A stretch of 64,000 nt of DNA from Leptobrachium leishanense (lineage: Eukaryota > Chordata > Amphibia > Anura > Megophryidae), in assembly GCA_009667805.1 (NCBI GenBank), contig CM019068.1, positions 3,145,218-3,209,217 of the forward strand, read 5' to 3'. Position numbers and translations under genes: made by a program. Positions 1 to 9,885 of the stretch are shown here, one piece after another. Below the pieces are notes generated by a model. That model searched no databases, was not told the DNA's origin, and saw nothing but the letters and a program-made list of their open reading frames with translations. Position 1 is the first letter of the stretch. Each line of letters opens with the position of its first letter.

Positions 1-918
1 GCCAGGACTGAAAGAGTCACTCCCTTAGCATCCGGACCTACGTCATGGGGAAGCAATGCAAACCCAAAACCTACAAGGGCCAAGAAGAAGGCTAGGGTAC
101 AACAAACTGGGTCTAAACTTCCTGTTACTACAACCAAGTTTCCTGACCAGCTGATCGGTCCTTCCCCTATTGTGCCAATCCAAGTGGAGGGAGTCTACAC
201 TAAAGCTCTGTTGGACTCAGGGGCTCAAGTGACATGGATTTACAGAGATTTCTATGAGAAACACTTGAAGCACATACCTCTACAGAAATTGAAGGATCTG
301 GAAATCTGGGGTATCGGAACTGAGAAACTCCCCTATGACTGGTATCTACAGGTGAAGTTGGAGATCGGATCCGAAGTCATCACACAGTCCGGAGGTTGTG
401 ATGCATTGGCCATTGTGTGTCCTCGGCCTCCAGGGGCAAACAGGAGTTCCATGATAGTGGGGACGAATACTGATTTGGTGCAACGTCTCCTGACACCTAT
501 CGTGCTGGAAGAAGGTTCTACTAAAGGAGTACACCCAATGTTACGTTCAATCTATCAGAGAATGGTCGAAGAACAGAAGGCGCCTGCTGAAGTGGGGCGC
601 CTGTGGAGATTGGAAGGAACAGATAAGGTTCTGCAAGCAGGAGAAGTAACGAGTTTCCGGGCTTCAGTCAAGTTGAACGGATCGCAACCAGGTCCCTATG
701 TGGTACTAGAAACCAATTTTAATCACGGGAGTGAAGCCGGAGTAGAAGTAATCCCTGAAATAATCTCCACTAAAGCTTTGAAAAGAACACGAGGAAGAGT
801 CTCAGTCAGCGTGTGCAATGTGTCTGATTCTCCAGTAGTCCTTAAAGCACGAATGCCTATCGGGCAAGTAGCGTCCGCTACGCCCCTCTCTACCGATTTA
901 GGAGGGGGGAGTGGATAA
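1..918 (+). pseudogene. Gag-pro C-terminal region with aspartic protease, Ty3 copy 1
   Basis: This frame is open from base 1 to the TAA at 916-918, so the true start is upstream of the window. The first ~55 codons are basic and proline-rich (linker). The protease active site reads ALLDSGAQV, with DSG at 214-222, the form used by many Ty3 proteases (DT/SG). The rest matches the usual region between protease and RT. It overlaps the RT frame by 8 nt in a different frame. In the related intact element, protease and RT share one frame, so this shift is probably decay rather than a programmed signal. Confidence 0.85.
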
Positions 919-1930
919 AGAGATTCCAGATGAAAGATTCTACCCCAAGGACGCTCCCATTTCACCTGAATGGAAGAAACGTCTTCAGTCCCAAGTTCTA
1001 AAGTGGAGAGACTTGTTCTCGAAAGAGGAGTTTGACGTGGGCCTAGCTAAAAGTACTGAGCACCGCATTCGTTTACAAGAGGACAAGCCGTTTCGTGAAA
1101 GGTCAAGACGAATTCCGCTGGGAGACTTGGATGACCTAAGAGAACAGCTGAATGAACTGCAAAGAACCAAGGTGATCCAAGAGTCCATATGCATCTCCAA
1201 TAGTAATGGTCCGGAAGAAGAATGGTTCTGTCCGCCTATGCATAGACTATCGCACGCCGAATCGGAGAACCATCCCAGATCAATATGCTACTCCTCGGAT
1301 AGCAGATGCCTTACAGTGTTTGTCTGGAGCAAAGTGGTTTAGTGTACTAGACCTGCGAAGTGGGTATCACCAGATACCAATGCATCCTGAAGACAAAGAG
1401 AAGACTGCGTTCATCTGTCCATTGGGGTTCTTTGAATTCAACAGAATGCCTCAAGGCCTTACGGGGGCTCCAGCCACGTTCCAATGGTTAATGGAGAAGA
1501 CAGTCGGGGACATGAATCTGGTCGAAGTATTAGTGTACCTGGATGACATAATTGTGTTCGGGAAGACTCTGGAAGAAATGAGCAACGTTTGGAGAAGGTC
1601 TTGAAGAGGCTCCATGAAGAGGGATTGAAACTGTCTCTGGAGAAATGTCAATTCTGTTTTCCGTCTGTTACGTATCTGGGACATGTGGTCTCAGCCGAAG
1701 GCGTTTCGACAGATCCTTGGAAGTTGGAGGCCGTAGCTTCTTGGCCTAGACCCCGAAACGTCACTGAACTTAGATCTTTCTTGGGGTTCTGTTCCTATTA
1801 TCGAAGATTTGTAGGAGGATTCGCAAAAATAGCTCAACCACTGAACAAACTCCTACAGAAGGAAAGCACAGAAGAAGGCTGCAAGGTCTCTGACCGAAAT
1901 CCGTCAGCTCCAGGGCCAAGGAAAGCTTGA
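911..1930 (+). pseudogene. Reverse transcriptase domain, frameshifted, Ty3 copy 1
   Basis: Three consecutive open frames (911-1342, 1206-1604, 1589-1930) together cover a Ty3 RT. Visible landmarks are the finger motif with KKNGSVRLCIDYR (from 1209), the palm motif FSVLDLRSGYHQI (about 1338-1376), and the catalytic YLDD at 1536-1547, so the metal-binding aspartates are kept. The connection region after RT includes TELRSFLGFCSYYRRF near 1755-1810. Frameshifts fall at about 1190-1210 and 1590, and a further break follows at about 1925-2010. It would make an RNA-dependent DNA polymerase in an intact relative. Here it cannot be translated as one protein. Confidence 0.92.
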
Positions 1931-3637
1931 GAGTCCATCCAGGGAGAATAGACCAGTCAATACGAGGGTGCTTTTATGAAGCTGAAAGAGTTTAACTCGA
2001 GCTCCTGTCTTGGCCTACGCGGACCCTCACAAGCCGTATGAGTTACATGTGGATGCCAGCAGAGAAGGTCTAGGAGGAGTCCTGTATCAAGAGTATGGTG
2101 GATTGCTGAGGCCTGTAGCGTATGTGAGCCAGAGCCTTACGCCTTCAGAGAAGAATTATCCTACCCACAAGTTGGAGTTCCTAGCCTTAAAGTGGGCAGT
2201 GGTAGACAAGCTAAAGGACTATCTGTATGGAACCGAGTTTGTGATAAAGACGGATAACAATCATCTTACTTACATCCTTACTACTGCGAAACTGGATGCA
2301 ACGGGACATCGGTGGTTGGCAGCTCTGGCAGGGTTTCGTTTCAGCCTGAAGTATCGCCCTGGGGTGAATAATCGAGATGCTGATGCTTTGTCGAGAAGAC
2401 CCTACACTACAGAATGGACTCCGTTAACTCCAGACGGGGTACAAGCTTTGTGTCAAGGAGCAGAGCGTCGGGTCAAGGGAGGGGTTGAAGCGGAGGCCAT
2501 AGGAGTCATGGCTGCGGCTGTTCCGGAGTTCTACTGCAACCCTACGCAGTTGAGGGATGAAAGTCTGCCTAACTTTTCAAAACAGGACCTGAAAGCTGAT
2601 CAGGCTAGAGACCCCTTGATTGCGTTAACCATAAAGGCCCTAACTGCGAACCAGCGGGAAATTCTGCTGACCAATTCCCCAGATGGAGCCAGATTGGTCT
2701 ACAAAGAGTGGGAACGGTTGAAGATGTTGGATGGGGTGGTCTACCGAAGGGGCCCCTCAACCAATGCTGAAGAGACCCAACAGTTGTTCCTTCCCGCTAA
2801 ACATAGGGAGAGTGTACTGCGATCGCTACATGATGAGCATGGACATTTGGGCGCAGAAAGGACTTTTAAGCTGGTGCGAGACAGGTTCTATTGGCCTTGC
2901 ATGAGAGCTGAAGTGGAAAGTTACTGCCATTCATGTCTGAGGTGTATTCAAAGAAAGACCCTACCGACCCGAACTGCTCCAATGAGCCATCTGCAAAGTC
3001 AGGGACCCATGGATTTGGTGTGCATTGACTTCCTGTGCTTAGAGCCGGATGCTAGTGGGCAGGGAAATATTCTAATAGGGACTGATCACTTCACACGTTA
3101 CGCCCAAGCCTTTTCTACGAAAGACCAACACGCTCCGACAGTGGCAAAGGTTCTGATGGAAAAGTTCTTTGTTCACTACGGCCTACCAAGGAGAATACAC
3201 TCTGATCGGGTAGAGACTTTGAAAGCCGACTTGTTGGGCAATTGCTGGAACTGTTGGGAATCCAAAAGACCCGAACTACACCATATCACCCTCAAGGTGA
3301 TGCTCAGCCTGAAAGGTTCAATCGCACGCTTCTAAATATGCTGGGGACGTTGTCAAACACAGAGAAGCAGAGCTGGAGTCGTCACATAGCTACGCTAGTA
3401 CATGCATATAACAGTACGGAGAATGACGCCACTGGATACTCACCATACCGTCTTATGTTCGGAAGAGAAGCTCGACTGCCGGTTGATTTGGCGTTTGGGC
3501 TATCTCTGGACCAGACGTCGGTAGCTTCCCATAGAAATTATGTGGATAGACTTCGAAAGAATCTGGCCTCTGCGTTTGAACAGGCCCGTTTGACCTCAGG
3601 AAACAGAGCAAAAGGAACAAACGGAACTATGACTTGA
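1931..3637 (+). pseudogene. RNase H and integrase domains, frameshifted, Ty3 copy 1
   Basis: An RNase H domain begins near 2045 with HVDASREGLGGVLYQ and continues through KTDNNHLTYI (about 2247). Integrase follows: the HHCC zinc-binding arm (DEHGHLGAER, then CLRCIQRK, about 2835-2960), the first catalytic Asp in VCIDF (about 3020), and the second in the HSD motif near 3198. A single-base shift after that motif moves the rest to the frame 3242-3637, which holds the catalytic Glu in QPERFNR (about 3308-3328). The catalytic triad is present but split by the frameshift, so the domain is inactive. Confidence 0.92.
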
Positions 3638-4445
3638 AAGTTCGGATACAGGATCTACAACCCGGTGATAGGGTGTTGAAGAACTTGGGTGCTGCTGCGA
3701 GGCACAAGTTGGCGGATAGATGGAGCTCTCAAGTCTACATTGTCTGCAAGCAACTGCCGGTCTGCCGGTGTATCAAATCCGGCCGGAAAGGCTGGGCCTC
3801 TTAAGAACTGGCACCGGAATCATTTGTTACCTTTGAGAGAGGCTGTGAGGATACCAGTTGGGGACGAACTTTCTCTGCCGAATCCGCCTGCTCCACGTTT
3901 GCCTCCCGTTACTCGGTCTCAGCAGACCCGGGCTGTCGAAGAGAGCGAAAGGGACAGTGAGGAAGAAAGTTTTTGTCTGGACTGGATGCGCCCACCGGAG
4001 CCTGAAGAGGTTATCTCGGTTCCTGATCGGTGGGAAAGTAATTTGAGGCCTGAGGCTCCTGAATTTCAGTTAGAAGTCCCCGAGACTATTGAAATCCCCG
4101 GTAGTTCCTGAAGCTGAATCTTATGACTACAGTTCTATGCCTTCACTGGAAGGATCATACTCCGAAGAGATGTCTGCTCCAGTGGTAGAAAGAAGAATTG
4201 AACCCGCGCCTGTAGTACTTCCACCTGAAGAACTGATTGAGCCAGAACCAAAACGCTCTGTTCGACCGCCCCAGCGACTCACCTACGACTCACCAGGACA
4301 TAGCACTGAAGAGGCCGTCACCACAGTGCGAAGGTTGCCCGAAGTGTCTGCTATGTTAGCTGAGGTAGCCCAAAGCATGAGTCAACTTGAGGAAGTGTAT
4401 CTAACCCATTGCATGCTTGCTGCTGAGCCTATATATGTTGCCTAA
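3638..4445 (+). pseudogene. Integrase C-terminal module and acidic/proline tail, Ty3 copy 1
   Basis: After a frame break at 3637 a GPY/F-like stretch (about 3650-3830) is followed by a long tail in two frames (3689-4111 and 4089-4445) rich in Pro, Glu and Ser. The tail ends near a motif KRSVRPPQRLTYDSPG (about 4250-4295). The intact element at 44180-48799 has a comparable end ([11 protein letters not shown]...TYETLG), so this tail is a shared family feature and not random read-through. Its function is unknown. Confidence 0.75.
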
Positions 4446-4498
4446 TATGTGTTGAAATGTAATGCAACTGTTGTACCTCCTAGGAGAGACCCAAGAGT

Positions 4499-4511
4499 TC
4501 GAGGGGGAGAG
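4499..4511 (+). promoter_or_regulatory. Polypurine tract before the 3' LTR
   Basis: The sequence CGAGGGGGAGAG lies directly before the LTR start TGTAGCGC at 4512. A purine run abutting TG is the plus-strand priming site in LTR elements. Confidence 0.8.
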
Positions 4512-5550
4512 TGTAGCGCTGGTTTTAAATCCCCTGCCGTGTAGTACTTGTTTTTGGCCACCGGAGGGAGACAAGTGCGATGTGAGACACTGAACATTGG
4601 GACTACATTTCCCGGCATGCTTTGCGGGGGGACACAGGAAGTGGGTGGGAGAGACGCTGACATCCTGAGCCTCGTGGAGAGAGCTGGCAGAGCGCGCCAG
4701 GGAGTGAGAGAAGCAAGACACAGTGCTGCAGAACGTGACAGTGACCAGGCCGGAGCGCAGCTGGGGCCTGACAGAGATAAAGACCGGGTTATTCAGCCTT
4801 ATAAGAGGAAGACCCAGTGCTTTACCAGAATAACCCACGCTGATACCAAGTGAGCGAGAGGACCCCCGAGTTAGGAGCACCGCAGATCGATCTGACAGGG
4901 AGTGCAGGCGGTGAGCTGGACATCTTGCGGCAGCTAAAGGAAAGCAAGACAGCGGATCCGGTAACCCATAGAATCCCAGTCAAAATCGAGCAGAGAGACG
5001 TCCTGGGTCGAGCGGAGCACCAAGTATCTGGCGGATGGGTGAGAGGCCTTCCAGGCCGTTGTGAAAATAGAAAGCACGCTGCTGTTTGTTTCAAAACCCA
5101 CAGGGTCCCAACTTGACTAGTCAAAGATACCTCATAAATAATTCACTGGCCAGTTGAATATTGTACCCGGGTACCATCACACACACACACACCTATATTT
5201 TTGGGACATAACCTGTACGGGACTCACTCCCCAACCACAAAGGGGGTTAAAGATATATTATTCCTTTTTCCGCTGCGCGTTTTTCGAATTACGAAGCACT
5301 GTATTTCTTTTCCGCTGCGCGTTTCTCGAATTACGAAGCATTGTATTTCTTTTCCGCTGCGCGTTTCCCGCATTACGAAGTACTGTAAATATATATACGT
5401 ATACCGTGTTATTCATTATATGCCATTTATTCTAGTAAACTATAGAATTTATAAAATCCACGACGGTGCTGGAGTATATTTATTCCCTAGTGCGGAGAGA
5501 CTGACCCGAGGTTCAATTTCAGCGGCTCCTTCGGGAGTGAGCGCTATACA
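4512..5550 (+). repeat. 3' LTR of Ty3 copy 1
   Basis: It starts TGTAGCGCTGG and ends GAGTGAGCGCTATACA, giving TG...CA ends with an extended inverted GTAGCGC/GCGCTA(TA)C. A TATA-like TTATAAGAGG lies at about 4799-4808. It is homologous along its length to the minus-strand solo LTR at 62077-63028. It is 1039 bp against 952 bp there, and most of the difference is a 43-bp triplication at about 5262-5390. Confidence 0.93.
5262..5391 (+). repeat. Three tandem copies of a 43-bp LTR segment
   Basis: The segment beginning TTTTCCGCTGCGCGTTT and running through ATTACGAAG occurs three times in a row with a few substitutions. The solo LTR at 62228-62275 holds a single copy. The extra copies therefore arose inside one lineage of this LTR. 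Confidence 0.9.
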
Positions 5551-5607
5551 GACATGGAATATGTTTAAAGGGAAAGACATGTCTATATATATATATACAC
5601 TGACTCC

Positions 5608-5740
5608 AGACATGCTTTTAAGGTTGTGCATGATTTTGGTCAGATTTGGAAGCAGAGAGGACTTGTGACAGTGGACGGTAAAGGTCTCTCTCATTCAGAT
5701 TGTTGTAAAAGAATTGTCAGTAATTGTTATCAAAAAGGAT
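5608..5740 (+). pseudogene. Retroviral RNase H fragment
   Basis: One frame reads DSRHAF, then VVHDFG and WKQRG, then a DGK/LSHSDLL motif. This is the third-Asp helix region and following basic loop of a gamma/epsilon-type retroviral RNase H. The second ERV at about 22800-22930 shows the same block (VHDFG/VLHDFG-like, RRGF, DGRPISHSDL). Frameshifts occur near 5610 and 5700. There are about 40 recognisable residues and no active gene. Confidence 0.75.
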
Positions 5741-5767
5741 TGCTAATGTTAAATGCCAAACCCACAC

Positions 5768-5853
5768 CAATGCTTCAGACCCAGTGTCACAAGATAATGC
5801 TTTATTTAGCAGACCCAGTGTCACAAGGTAATGCTTTATTTAGCAGACCCAGT
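5768..5853 (+). repeat. Short tandem duplication (about 43 bp x 2)
   Basis: The phrase CAGACCCAGTGTCACAAG(A/G)TAATGC followed by TTTATTTAG is present twice in tandem, followed by a third partial CAGACCCAGTG. Confidence 0.85.
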
Positions 5854-6104
5854 GGCAAAACAGGCCGCTGCAGCAGCTACTCCACACCCAGACTATGACA
5901 CTCATCCAGCCATCCAGAGATTGATGGTAATGATACTACAATTGTACCAAGATCAAGATATAGTAAACCTCCAGGCTACGGCCTCAGAGGCAGATTTTTA
6001 AGCTTTGGGAAACTTTGTGTATGACAAAAGGATATGAATGGCCTTTAGTCATACAACGAGGGAAAGTTGAGTATTATGAAAGCAGTTACCCCCTTTTATT
6101 TTTA

Positions 6105-6265
6105 TTTCATACTTTATGGTTTTGGACATATAGGTAAAGAACAGAGCGCTAAGGCTTTAGCAGCGAGGTTTGTATGTAAAGATAGGGGCTCGCGTTATCG
6201 CAGATGATATTTGTGTAGCACAGGCAGAATATGTGGCGCACTTGAGTAGTAAATTGAACGGCATC
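6105..6265 (+). pseudogene. Integrase N-terminal zinc-finger remnant (relic ERV)
   Basis: A frame near 6128 reads GHIGKEQSAKALAARF, the His-containing half of an HHCC integrase finger (H-x-G-x-x-K-x-x-A-L-x-x-R-F). The second half, which should carry CxxC, is shifted to another frame and shows only ICVAQ at about 6212. Position and order after the RNase H scrap support the call. Confidence 0.6.
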
Positions 6266-6418
6266 TACGGTGATAGATCTTTCTTTCTTTCTTTACCTCC
6301 AGATCAAGTGGTGGTCAAGCAGATAATCAGGAGGAACAAGGAGGACGCAAGCAGGATAACGATAGCTTACACGCGCTGGATGGATCACAGCCAAGCAGAA
6401 GCAAGCAAGGAGGCACAG

Positions 6419-6590
6419 CCAGGACCAGTTATCGGGAGGCCGGGGTTTCCCCCCACACAGTCAGGACCAGTTATCGGGAGGCCGGGGTTTCTCCCCCACA
6501 CAGCCAGGACCAGTTATCGGGAGGCCGGGGTTTCCCCCCCACACAGCCAGGACCAGTTATCGGGAGGCTGGGGTTCTCCCCCAAACAAGT
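6419..6590 (+). repeat. Four-copy 43-bp tandem repeat
   Basis: The unit CAGGACCAGTTATCGGGAGG followed by CCGGGGTTTCCCCC(C)ACACAG is repeated four times with small changes in the C-run and the purine at position 20. It lies just 3' of the integrase scrap. Confidence 0.92.
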
Positions 6591-6859
6591 GACTCTTGAA
6601 TAATTTGGAGACTCTCGTGATGAAAACGAAAGAGTGACACTTATAAGTAGGAGGGGACGATCAATCCCCTGAGTCTCATGAACTGACTCCCCTGATATTT
6701 TGTTGTGCTATAACTTGGGGCTTTATCACACTTTACTTTATTAGCATTTTTTTACATTCATGGTGTGTCTGAAAGATGAAACACACAGTCAGGATATCGG
6801 TTCTAACTTGGGATTGGTTAGGAATACGAGGGAACGCTGTGAGTCCTCATGGAAAAGAT
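6591..6859. other. Relic ERV sequence with no supportable gene
   Basis: AT-rich sequence between the tandem repeat and the hAT left end. Only short frames are present, and nothing could be assigned. The 8 bp at 6852-6859 are the left target-site duplication of the hAT element. Confidence 0.5.
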
Positions 6860-7054
6860 TAGGGATGCACCGATACCACTTTTTTAAGACCGAATACGAG
6901 TACCAATACTTTTTAAAAGTACTCACCGATACCGAGTACCGATACTTTTCTTTAATGTCATGTGACGCTTTCCAATAAGAACAGACCATATAAAAATGCC
7001 CCCAGCTCACATGTATATCCCCATATACATATATATATATTTTCATACTGCCCC

Positions 7055-7475
7055 AGCTCACACATGGATATGCCCCAGCTCACACATGGATATGCCCCAG
7101 CTCACACATGGATATGCCCCAGCTCATGGATTTGCCCCAGCTCACACATGGATAATGCCCCAGCTCACACATGGATAATGCCCCAGCTCACACATGGATA
7201 ATGCCCCAGCTCACACATGGATTTGCCCCAGCTCACACATGGATTTGCCCTAGCTCACACATGGATTTGCCCCAGCTCACACATGGATTTGCCCCCCCAG
7301 CTTATGGATTTGCCCCCCCAGCTCACACATGGGTATGCCCCCCAGCTCACACATGGGTATGCCCCCCAGCTCACACATGGTTATGCCCCCCAGCTCACAC
7401 ATGGTTATGCCCCCCAGCTCATGGATATGCCCCCCCAGCTCACACATGGGTATGCCCCCCAGCTTGTGGACTGGA
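7055..7475 (+). repeat. Minisatellite (CCCCAGCTCACACATGGATATG)n-type array
   Basis: About 20 units of 18-23 bp share the core CCCAGCTCA(CACA)TGGAT(A/T)TG. Variants differ in the CACA insertion, the C-run length and the last dinucleotide, and they are grouped, with GGATAT first, then GGATTT, then GGGTAT and GGTTAT. The same core in inverted orientation makes up the array at 53221-54320. Confidence 0.95.
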
Positions 7476-7491
7476 TCTCCCCCCCGCAACG

Positions 7492-7650
7492 ATACTTACC
7501 TTCCTGGGCGCCGCCGGGAATGTCTCCGCGCGTGCGCTCGTTGGAAGGACCCCAGCCGCGACCACGTGGGACCATGTGATCACGGCTGGGGTCCTTCCAA
7601 CGAGCGCGCGCGGGGAAACTTTACCGGCTTCGCCCAGGAAGGTAAGTATC
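7492..7650. repeat. CpG-rich palindrome P1 with outward splice-donor ends
   Basis: Two arms of about 78 bp are near-perfect inverted copies around a centre near 7571. Each outer end reads CGCCCAGGAAGGTAAGTAT on the strand leading away from the centre: minus strand at 7492-7510, plus strand at 7631-7649. GGTAAGTAT is a strong splice-donor match. The arms are rich in CpG. Confidence 0.93.
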
Positions 7651-7657
7651 TTCGCGG

Positions 7658-7724
7658 AGAGCAGCTGCAGGGCCTGTCCGAATGCTCTATCCGCATTCGG
7701 ACAGGCCCTGCAGCTGCTCACTGT
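7658..7724. repeat. Perfect-arm hairpin between P1 and P2
   Basis: GAGCAGCTGCAGGGCCTGTC and its extension pair with the sequence ending at about 7720, leaving a few central bases around TCTATCC. The stem is close to 30 bp. Confidence 0.93.
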
Positions 7725-7728
7725 GTTC

Positions 7729-7886
7729 ATACTTACCTTCCTGGGTGCCGCCGGGAAAGCTTCCGCGCGCGCGCTCGTTAGAAGGACCCCAGCCGTGATC
7801 ACATGGTCCCACGTGGTCGCGGCTGGGGTCCTTCCAACGAGCGCACGTGCGGAGACATTCCCGGCGGTGCCCAGGAAGGTAAGTAT
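7729..7886. repeat. CpG-rich palindrome P2 with outward splice-donor ends
   Basis: A second palindrome related to P1. The arms again carry CCCAGGAAGGTAAGTAT facing outward, on the minus strand at 7729-7745 and on the plus strand at about 7870-7886. The centre lies near 7805 and includes CACATGGTCCCACGTGG. A hairpin CTGTCCGAATGC/GCATTCGGACAG follows at 7910-7946. Confidence 0.92.
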
Positions 7887-8087
7887 CGTCGTGAGCAGCT
7901 CCAGGGACGGCTGTCCGAATGCCGATAGAGCATTCGGACAGCCGCCGCAGCCCCTCGGATGCCAGCAAGCCGGCTCAATGCCGGCTTCCGGTATCGGAAA
8001 AAATATCGGGGGTACTGCACGAGTACCAAGTACTCCTGCAGTACCCAGTATCGGCCCGATACCGATACTAGTATCGGTGCAACCCTA

Positions 8088-8460
8088 GAAAAGATAATAT
8101 GTATATGAATCCATTAAGTTGATCTTTAAGGAATCTCAGAAGAATGACTCGTGCTAGATATGAGTTTCTATTCACAGGTTTTCCTATTAATGACACGGCT
8201 TTACAAGAATTAATTGATCATGGTAACTTAACTCAATATAGTGTGAGAGAAGGAACCTGCCCGTGTCCATTTGCAGAGACATGTTAATGATGCAGCACTG
8301 TGATTCAGGAACTTATCATGACTTTAAAGTGTCACCTGCAAACCTGACTATTTATTCAGATGTAAGATGTATGAGGAGGCTCCTGTGTTCACAACTTTTA
8401 ATTTTGTATCTACACCAACTATTGACAGCATATTTCTTACCCAACAGATAGTTTTTTTTC
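8088..8460 (+). pseudogene. Relic ERV coding remnant, possibly env
   Basis: Immediately right of the hAT duplication a frame continues for about 60 codons (about 8102-8287), including a basic stretch (RRMTRARY) and two close cysteines in a CPCPF-like motif. A second frame (8263-8451) follows. Its position after the integrase scrap and before an LTR makes env the natural guess. I do not recognise a diagnostic env motif, so the identity is uncertain. Confidence 0.35.
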
Positions 8461-9048
8461 TATTCGGTTGGCCGATATACATATATATATATATAGTGAC
8501 CTAAGTAGTATAACAGGGTTCTCTTTTATGGTAGATGGTCAACAAAGGTAAAACCCGTCAAGCATTTGAAACCTTGTTTCTTAGGACTTCTACTTAGATG
8601 TTGCTATTTTAGTTGTTTCTTGAAGATGAATTGTAGTATTTTAACCCCACACCTATCCTTTAATTAAATTGCACTACATACTTAGCTTAGCTAGTGCTGG
8701 TCATGGTAAAATAGATGACTACCAGCATCCATAGCAATTTATGAGAGTAGACAATACTTAATACGGGTTATCCCTATAGCTGCAATTTAAACATCCTTCA
8801 CCCATTCCCTTTTGTTTCTCTATTTTAGTATAATAAGTGTTACTGCTCGCTGTCACCAGTGATTATTGTGTTCCCACTCTTGGAGAAGAGGCCTGCATGG
8901 TCAGGGTGTCTCCCTGGGTAATTTTTGCGTGGGTTTAAATCCTGCGTCCGGCTAAGAGTGACCCGGCCTCTGAAGTACTGGGCGGGCATGGGAACGTGAC
9001 AGTGTTGCTTTTTAGTATATTGATCACGATGTGATAAAAATGATGGAT
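8461..9048. other. AT-rich region without a supportable gene
   Basis: Contains a short (TA)n at 8477-8495 and otherwise unique-looking AT-rich sequence leading to the LTR at 9049. A tRNA-like 3' half around 8930-8950 was considered and rejected. This may be the 3' end of the relic ERV. Confidence 0.5.
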
Positions 9049-9604
9049 TGATGGGATTTACCTATCACGATCAGGCAGCTATGAAAATATACGACATGAG
9101 TTTATGCTGATGCCTTCAGTGAACTTTGCTCTAATTAGCATTCTATGACCAAGCTGACAGTTTAGAAATGGATCTTGCTTTAAAATCTGCAGGCTTGTGT
9201 AAATGTGTTAAAGCACACCCAAGATAAGGGGGAGAGGCTAACAAAGAGGGAGTAACAAATACAGTCAGAAACAGATGTCAATTCCTGTTAAAGAAGAAAC
9301 ATTAAGAAAACTAATGAAACTGCAAATTATGTTTATCTTTGTATTACTCTGTATTTTAACTTTTAATATGCTGCTGTATGCATTTTAGTACGTGTTACTT
9401 CTCTCTGATAGGATATTGAAACGTCATGTAATGTATATAAGCACATGTAACCAAACATACAAGAGAGAACGAAGCGAAGGAAAACTTTGTGTCTTGTCAT
9501 TATTTCCAGTTACTTCCTTCTCACAGGTCGACCATGAGTTATTTTGTTACGTAGAGATAGTTTAGTTAGAGAATAGAAGATGACGACACACCAAGCTGAG
9601 CAGA

Positions 9605-9612
<8 letters not shown>
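9049..9612 (+). repeat. Solo or 3' LTR, truncated at its 3' end (same family as 31178-31748)
   Basis: It starts TGATGGGATTTACCTATCAC and matches the complete LTR at 31178-31748 throughout, including a TATA-like ATGTATATAAGC and the U5-like segment with GGTCGACCATGAG. The last ~8 bp (…AGCTATCA in the intact copy) are replaced by a (TA)n tract. It may be the 3' LTR of the relic ERV, but no convincing polypurine tract precedes it. Confidence 0.85.
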
Positions 9613-9672
<60 letters not shown>

Positions 9673-9676
9673 ATAT
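9611..9676. repeat. (TA)n microsatellite
   Basis: About 60 bp of alternating TA at the 3' edge of the LTR. Confidence 0.97.
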
Positions 9677-9799
9677 TATCAGCCCTGTGTGTGTATTTAT
9701 ATACATACACATTGCAGCCCTGTGTGTATACATACAATGTGTATGTATACACACAGGGCTGAAATGTGTATGTATGTAAATACACACACAGGGCTGATA
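9677..9799. repeat. Long AT/GT palindrome
   Basis: The left arm starts ATCAGCCCTGTGTGTGTATT and the right arm ends AATACACACACAGGGCTGAT. The arms pair for about 60 bp with few mismatches around a centre at 9738. Each arm holds the CAGCCCTGTGTGT motif twice. Confidence 0.92.
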
Positions 9800-9885
9800 G
9801 ATATCTAACACTGAGGGCAGCCATGTGTGTGTGTGTATATACACACACACAGACATGTTTCAGACCTCAGACCAGACATGGGGTG

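Larger units (their letters stand above)
1..5550 (+). mobile_element. Ty3/gypsy LTR retrotransposon, 3' part (copy 1)
   Basis: The order protease, RT, RNase H, integrase, C-terminal tail, polypurine tract and LTR is that of a Ty3/gypsy element. The 5' LTR and most of gag lie outside the window. Pol is split over at least six frames, so the copy is dead. The C-terminal tail and overall design resemble the intact minus-strand element at 43164-51313, but the LTRs are unrelated by eye, so it is another family. A solo LTR of the same family lies at 62077-63028. The base after the LTR (5551) enters ERV-like sequence, so this copy probably inserted into an older ERV. Confidence 0.93.
5551..6859 (+). 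mobile_element. Relic ERV, RNase H to integrase/env region
   Basis: This stretch carries short retroviral scraps in order (RNase H then integrase), but no open frame longer than about 140 codons. It resumes after the hAT element at 8096. The gypsy LTR abuts it at 5550, so the 5' part of the ERV was either displaced upstream by that insertion or deleted. Confidence 0.6.
6860..8087 (+). mobile_element. Non-autonomous hAT element with minisatellite and palindromes (hAT-1)
   Basis: The left end reads TAGGGATGCACCGATAC and the right end GTATCGGTGCAACCCTA, near-perfect 17-bp inverted repeats. The flanking 8 bp GAAAAGAT occur exactly at 6852-6859 and 8088-8095. An 8-bp duplication with this type of terminus is the hAT superfamily signature. 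No transposase is encoded. The interior is a minisatellite (about 7055-7475) followed by two CpG-rich palindromes and two hairpins (7487-7950). It sits inside the relic ERV. Confidence 0.94.

Noticed and set aside
7171..8088. 305-codon plus-strand frame over hAT-1
   Set aside because: It runs through the minisatellite and both palindromes. Mirror frames of similar length exist on the other strand because of the palindromes.
8875..8960. tRNA-Ser/Leu-like piece: GTGGGTTTAAATCCTGC T-arm-like stem, variable-arm-like AGGG…CCCT and a CACTCTT/AAGAGTG outer pair
   Set aside because: The outer pair does not abut the T arm, there is no D arm, and the B-box match is partial. Probably chance or a very old tRNA-derived scrap.
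9049..9612. This LTR as the certain 3' LTR of the relic ERV at 5551-8460
   Set aside because: The order fits, but no polypurine tract or matching 5' LTR is seen. It could be an independent solo LTR.
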